A DNA stretch of 64,000 nt from Hemerocallis citrina (taxonomy: Eukaryota; Streptophyta; Magnoliopsida; Asparagales; Asphodelaceae): the NCBI GenBank assembly GCA_017893485.1, contig CM030367.1, positions 91,225,121-91,289,120 on the forward strand, read 5' to 3'. The position numbers and the translations under genes are program-made. Within the stretch, counting starts at the first letter, position 1. The number at the start of each line of letters is the position of its first letter. A model generated the notes under the pieces. That model was not told where the DNA came from, made no database searches, and saw only the letters and a program-made list of their open reading frames with translations. Of the stretch, positions 59,250-64,000 are shown one piece after another.

Positions 59250-62106
59250 GCACCTCTCCTCGACAGCAACAACATCACGACCCCGACCTGCAGCACCAAC
59301 ACAGCCCCCTCTCGGCCTGTGTCCCCATCGCCGTACTTCCCCATCGCTGCCACCCTAGCAGCCAGCGCCGATGCTCCTCCCTCGTGCACTCGACTTCTCT
59401 CTCTCTCTCGGTGATTGTATTTGTGTGATCGCGTGTGTTCGTTATTGGTTTGTGGTTCATTGTTCGTTGAGATCGTTGCCCAGGAATTCATTATCGTTAT
59501 TCTTGTTCTTGCTTTGTTTCCATCGTCGTCTTTAAGGCAAGTAACTTGTATTAATTTCTGTTGCAAATACAAGTACTAAATACCGCCTATAGTGTAGTTG
59601 TGTTCTAGAGACAATTCTTGTGCAAAACTCTTATTATATCTTGTCTCTATTGTATTGTCCCGCTCGTAGTTATCTCATTACACACATGACATGATATAAC
59701 TTAGGGATAACCACTTCTTGATGTATATATGTATGTTGTTCGTATGATAGCGTGCGCTTGGTTGTGTTAGTTGTAGTATACTTGTTGTAGACTTGCTAAA
59801 TAACTTATACCATGTTTCTTGGACATCTAGTGTACCATATTTCATGTTTTGTTATGATTTGGATGTGTTACATATGACCTAGTTGATTTTATGCATGAAG
59901 AATATTTCAGTTTTTGTTGTTACCCGTTTTTTATCAGTATTTTAGACCCTATTTAGGTCAGTATATGAAAATCATTTGTGAATATGAATTATAGAGAATT
60001 CTGTATACTTTCCAGAATTTCTGACAGATCTCAGTTTCGATTTATGAGTTGCAAGTTATTGCTGTTTTACTAAAGAAATGTAGAAAATTCCAGATCTCAT
60101 TTTATATGAATTTTGTATGACTATTTATTTTTCTGCTGATGTTAAAGATAATATTTTGACCTAATATTTTGCTGATCACAACTACACTTGATTGGAATTA
60201 ACCCCTAATTTTTTTGGATTTAATTGATAACTTTCATACACTATTCTATACTTGCAAACAACTACTATACATGCAGAATTTTCATACTGTTCAGTAAAGA
60301 AACAAAGTTTCGGCTTGATTCTATTTACTGTCTATAAAAACTTTGTGAATATGAATTGTAGCCTACTGTATCTATTATATCACCCTTTTGACGGATCTGG
60401 ATTTCGATTTATATTTTGTAATATATTTATGTTTTAGTACTGCAGTGTTTATGATTCCAGATTTACAAAACTGCTATCTTGAAGTTTTCTGATTTTACTT
60501 GACTATTATATCCATGTTGAAAAATTATGAAACTTTATTTTCTGTTACTAAACATACTAGGGAATACCCCAGATTTTTCTTGGATTTAATTAGTACATTT
60601 TTATGCTGTTTTCCAGTTTATGAATACAAACTTCTGATTTCTGGCTGAACATGTTTTCTGGATACAAATCTGTTTTGAGTCCTGTCGTTGTGAAATACCA
60701 TATGACTTATATATATTTGCTAGATTCAGTCGAGAATCTATTTTCCAGATTTTCTGACGGATCTAGATTTGCACATTTGTAGCAACGGGAATTCCATATT
60801 TAGTGCAATACTGTCTTGCTGTCCTCAGAACTAGAATTTTCGTTGTTATATCCTTTTATGAGTTGTCTATCACCTGTACATGTTTATCTTTCAATCTGAA
60901 CCTGTTACTTGTTTATACCATGTTATTCCTGCTCTATTTTTTGACACATACATGCCTGTCTGATAGTAATAACAAAATAACCAAGCCGAGGATAAGGAAA
61001 AGATCCAGTAGTGGATAATATAGAAATGTGTACTTGGAAGGGGGCTCGTGTTTCCCACATGATTATCTGTTACTTGTTACGTGTTCATGACTACATGATA
61101 AACGATTCTGTTATCTGATTACCTGACTGCACACTTCTCTATAGGAAGGTGTACTCAGAAGAGAACCCGTAGGTTCTACCTGTCTGTCTGGATCTACATC
61201 TGTATCTGTCTGAATCTGATACCTGAGTACACGGCCCTATACAATCTCCTACAAAATCTAAACATAACTTGTTTGAATGTAGCAACCATGTCGTAAAAAC
61301 TTGGTACGCATGAAGTGCTACCTAGATAGAAATAAATACAAGACTTGACATAACCTGATATCTGTTATCTGTTATCTGTTATATGCTACTGGACATCTGT
61401 TACCTGTTTACCTATATCTGTAATCTGACACCTATTATCTGTATATTTGTCTGCATATCATCTGACATTTGACATCTGTTACATATCACCTGTACCTATT
61501 AGCATACCATGTTACTTAATTCTATTTTCTGATTCATGTTAGACATTCTGTTTTACTCTGTCATATCTATCCCATGCTACGTCTATTTCTGTTGTTAGTT
61601 TATATCTGTTTATTTTATCCATGTACTTGTACCTGCACTACAAGCGGCCCATAACTTGGATTGACGGGCATTTTGTTTTCTTTTCCTCTTCCTGCAATTT
61701 ATTAAATTGCAGATCATGGAGATCAGCTGCCTGATGGAGTAGGAGATCTAAGATTCTAGTCCTGGAGTTCTTGCTACTATTATTATTATTATTTCCTGCT
61801 GCTTATTTTGAATAAATTATATCTGTTACTTGGATTATTTTGTATTTGGCAATGTGATCCAGAATTATTAACTTGTTCAGAAATGGTTTATTTGAGATTA
61901 TTCAATGTTGTTTCAAGTAAAATCTTGTTGGTATATTGATTTTGTTATGCATGCGTGGTTGACTTCTCTTGCTTCCTACTCTAATTATTCCTGTGAAATG
62001 TTGTAAAGATCCTGACAGCTTATGGATGATGAAAATCATTCGCTGGGCTTAGTCACGTATCTGTATTCTGTATTCTCTTTTTTGAAAAGCGGGGCGTGAC
62101 ATTGAA

Positions 62107-64000
62107 TTCTAACCTATTATCGTTGCTCAAATAACTAATGCCTTACATTGTATTGTGATTTTTTGGCCCGTGTGTAAGGATATTCGGACTCGCAAGACGA
62201 TTGGTTATGGGGTTAGACACGGGAAGCTCTATTACCTGAATTTATAATCTGAAAGTTCAAGCACGTTGACTTAAACTCTATCTGTGGAAGGATCCAAGGA
62301 GGAGGAGAAGAAATCATAGATTTGGTTATGACATCGACGTCTATATCATGCTTCTTTTGGTTATTTGAATAAATTATTTCCAAGTTTATTTTTGAAGTTG
62401 GATATTTCTACCTTTCGGTGTGATGTGTGTGAAAAATCACCCTGTCTCTTTTTCTCTAAATCTAAGTAAAAGCTCTTTCCCATTTATGATTATTCATTCT
62501 GATGTTTGGGGTCCATCCAAAAATACTACTTTTGGAGGAGCAAAATGGTTTATGACATTTAATGATGTCTGTACGCGTATGACTTGGATTTGTTTGATGA
62601 AGTATAAAAGTGAAGTTAGTGGTTTATTTCAGGAATTTCTCAAGTGGGTTATGATGCAGTATAAAGCACAGATTCATGTTCTTAGGAGTGATAACGGCGG
62701 CGAGTACCTGAGTTCCGATCTGCAATAATATTTGGTGGAACACGGGATTGTTCACCAAACCACATGCTCATATACACCTCAACAGAATGAGGTTGCAGGA
62801 AAAAAAAACTGACTGTTGCTCGAGGTGGTCCATGCTTCCCTTATTCAGGACAATATGCCACTCATGTATTGGGGGGAAGTTCTTACTTCTGCTGCATACT
62901 TAATCAACCGAGTTCCCTCTAAGTATCCTAAATTTTATCACGTCATTTCAGGCATTAACTTAAGCTGTGAATTCACCAACAGTCGCCAACTTGCCACCTC
63001 GTATGTTTGGGTGTATTCCATTTGTCCACCTTCATCAACATGAGCGAAATAAGTTAACTCCTCGAAATGTGCAATGTATTTTCGTGGGATATGTAAGGGA
63101 TAAGGAAAGGTATGGTGCTATCATCCACCAACTCAAAGGATGTTTGTGACTATGGATGTTGTGTTCTATGAAAATGAGATGTATTTTTCCTCTGAGGTTG
63201 AACTTCAAGGGGAGTACCGATGTGAAGTTCAGACTCTTGTTTATGACGAAGTGGTTACCATTCAGACTGTCAACTGGATACAAGGGGTGAAAATCTGGGT
63301 GTAAGTAGTGACGAGGGTAAAAATCTGGATGTAAGTAGTGACGATCATTCGAATGATGTATGTAGTGACGATCACTCGAATGAAGATTTGGTTGAGGGGG
63401 AAGAAGATTTGGTTGAGGAAGAAGACCTCCACGATGAACTACAATTGGTACCGAACCTCCTCTAAGATGAGCCGTCGGGATTCATTCCATCACTAGTGTT
63501 CTCTCCATCACCAGCACTGTCAGAACCCCAAAACCATTCGTCGTCGTTGTCCGAAGCTCTAAGTAGAGAACTCCCGAATCGTACTACTAGAGGTATCCCA
63601 AAACCTATTTATAAGCCTGATCCAACTAGTAATGCCAAGTATCTCATTAGTCATTATGTGTACACTCACCGATTATCTGTTGTATCTATTCCTAATAGTG
63701 TACAAGAAGCCTTAACCGAATGAAGGTGGAAAGCAGCTATGGATGAGGAGATGAAGTCCTTGAAAAAGAATGGGACTTGGGAGATAGTCGAACTGCCTGC
63801 TGGAAAGAAGTCGGTAGGATACATATGGATTTATACGGTGAAGTATAAGTCTGATGGTTCAATAGAGTGATACAATGCAAGGTTGGTTTCCAAAGGGTAC
63901 ACCCAAACTTATGGAATTTATTATGATGAAACTTTTGCACTTGTGGCAAAGTTTAACACAGTTCGAGTTCTACTGTCACTTGTTGCAAATCTTGACTGGT
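62107..64000 (+). pseudogene. copia pre-integrase, integrase and start of RT, decayed, incomplete
   Basis: Pre-integrase: KTIGYGVRHGKLYYLNL (about 62195-62245) and LWHRRLYHASFGYLNKLF near 62320-62380. Integrase: HSDVWGPS, then RSDNGGEYLSSDLQ up to a stop near 62726, then PQQNEVAGKKN, where the usual catalytic Glu of the VAERKN motif reads Gly. RMFGCIPFVH and NVQCIFVGYV follow. RT starts near 63726 (WKAAMDEEMKSLKKNGTWE) and has an in-frame TGA near 63868 before YNARLVSKGYTQTYG. It runs off the edge at ANLDW. Several stops and frame changes make it non-functional. Confidence 0.85.

Larger units (their letters stand above)
57632..62101 (+). repeat. long gypsy solo LTR inserted in the copia element (4.5 kb)
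   Basis: It starts TGTAATCCC and ends ggggcgtgACA, with the exact duplication ttgaa at 57627-57631 and 62102-62106. It carries the same family sequence as 53393-56571 but is 1.3 kb longer. The extra length is mainly TA microsatellites and hairpin-forming repeats at 58120-58910 and a 170-bp tandem duplication at 58911-59249. No coding domain. A single LTR with an intact duplication indicates LTR-LTR recombination. Confidence 0.85.
56572..64000 (+). mobile_element. Ty1/copia retrotransposon, plus strand, partial (runs off the window)
   Basis: Coding pieces at 56572-57631 and 62107-64000 join across a solo LTR inserted at target ttgaa. The domain order knuckle, protease, pre-integrase, integrase, RT is the copia order. 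The 5' LTR is not identified, perhaps because the solo LTR at 53393-56571 or earlier events removed it. RT continues past the window end. Confidence 0.8.

Overview
This is plant nuclear DNA, probably from a dicot with a repeat-rich genome. The evidence is GT-AG spliced exons of a conserved eukaryotic gene, very large AT-rich introns, and dense nesting of plant-type LTR retrotransposons (Ty1/copia and Ty3/gypsy), hAT elements, MITEs, solo LTRs and a TRIM-like element. I see no bacterial genes, CRISPR array, rRNA or tRNA gene.

The only host gene I can support occupies about 1-35056 on the plus strand. It is the 3' seven exons of INDH (IND1/NUBPL family), a mitochondrial P-loop iron-sulfur assembly factor for respiratory complex I. 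Its exons total well under 1 kb of coding sequence and sit in 35 kb because five of its six introns here (about 4.4, 6.4, 14.6, 6.3 and 2.2 kb) are long, and at least the first four of these hold transposons. All splice junctions examined stay GT/AG and in phase, so the gene looks functional. Its 5' end lies outside the window.

Intron contents. The 609-4977 intron holds a short hAT element and microsatellites. The 5076-11509 intron holds an internally deleted chromovirus-type gypsy element with paired LTRs and a matching 5-bp target duplication, plus a short TIR element. The 11637-26188 intron holds a minus-strand copia element split by a composite of gypsy LTR-like sequence, a hAT element carrying its own solo-LTR-like insert, and a 1.1-kb TRIM-like element. 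The 26275-32584 intron holds copia fragments in inverted orientation, a perfectly flanked hAT MITE and a solo LTR.

Downstream of the gene, 36396-50620 is a structurally complete 14.2-kb Ty3/gypsy element of the Tat type. It has paired LTRs, target duplication gaaat, gag, protease, RT, two RNase H domains and integrase. Behind pol it carries a long 3' region with four tandem-repeat arrays (54, 222, 55 and 87 bp) around a multi-block antisense gene. Its coding frames have stops and a frameshift, so it is not autonomous now.

From 50621 to the end there is a 667-bp foldback palindrome, a second TIR element, a 3.2-kb solo-LTR-like sequence, and a decayed plus-strand copia element that runs off the right edge. 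That copia element is interrupted by a 4.5-kb solo LTR of the same large-LTR family. Apart from INDH, the window is a record of layered transposition. The most unusual structure is the 3' half of the Tat element, where two separate repeat arrays share one hairpin-capable core motif.
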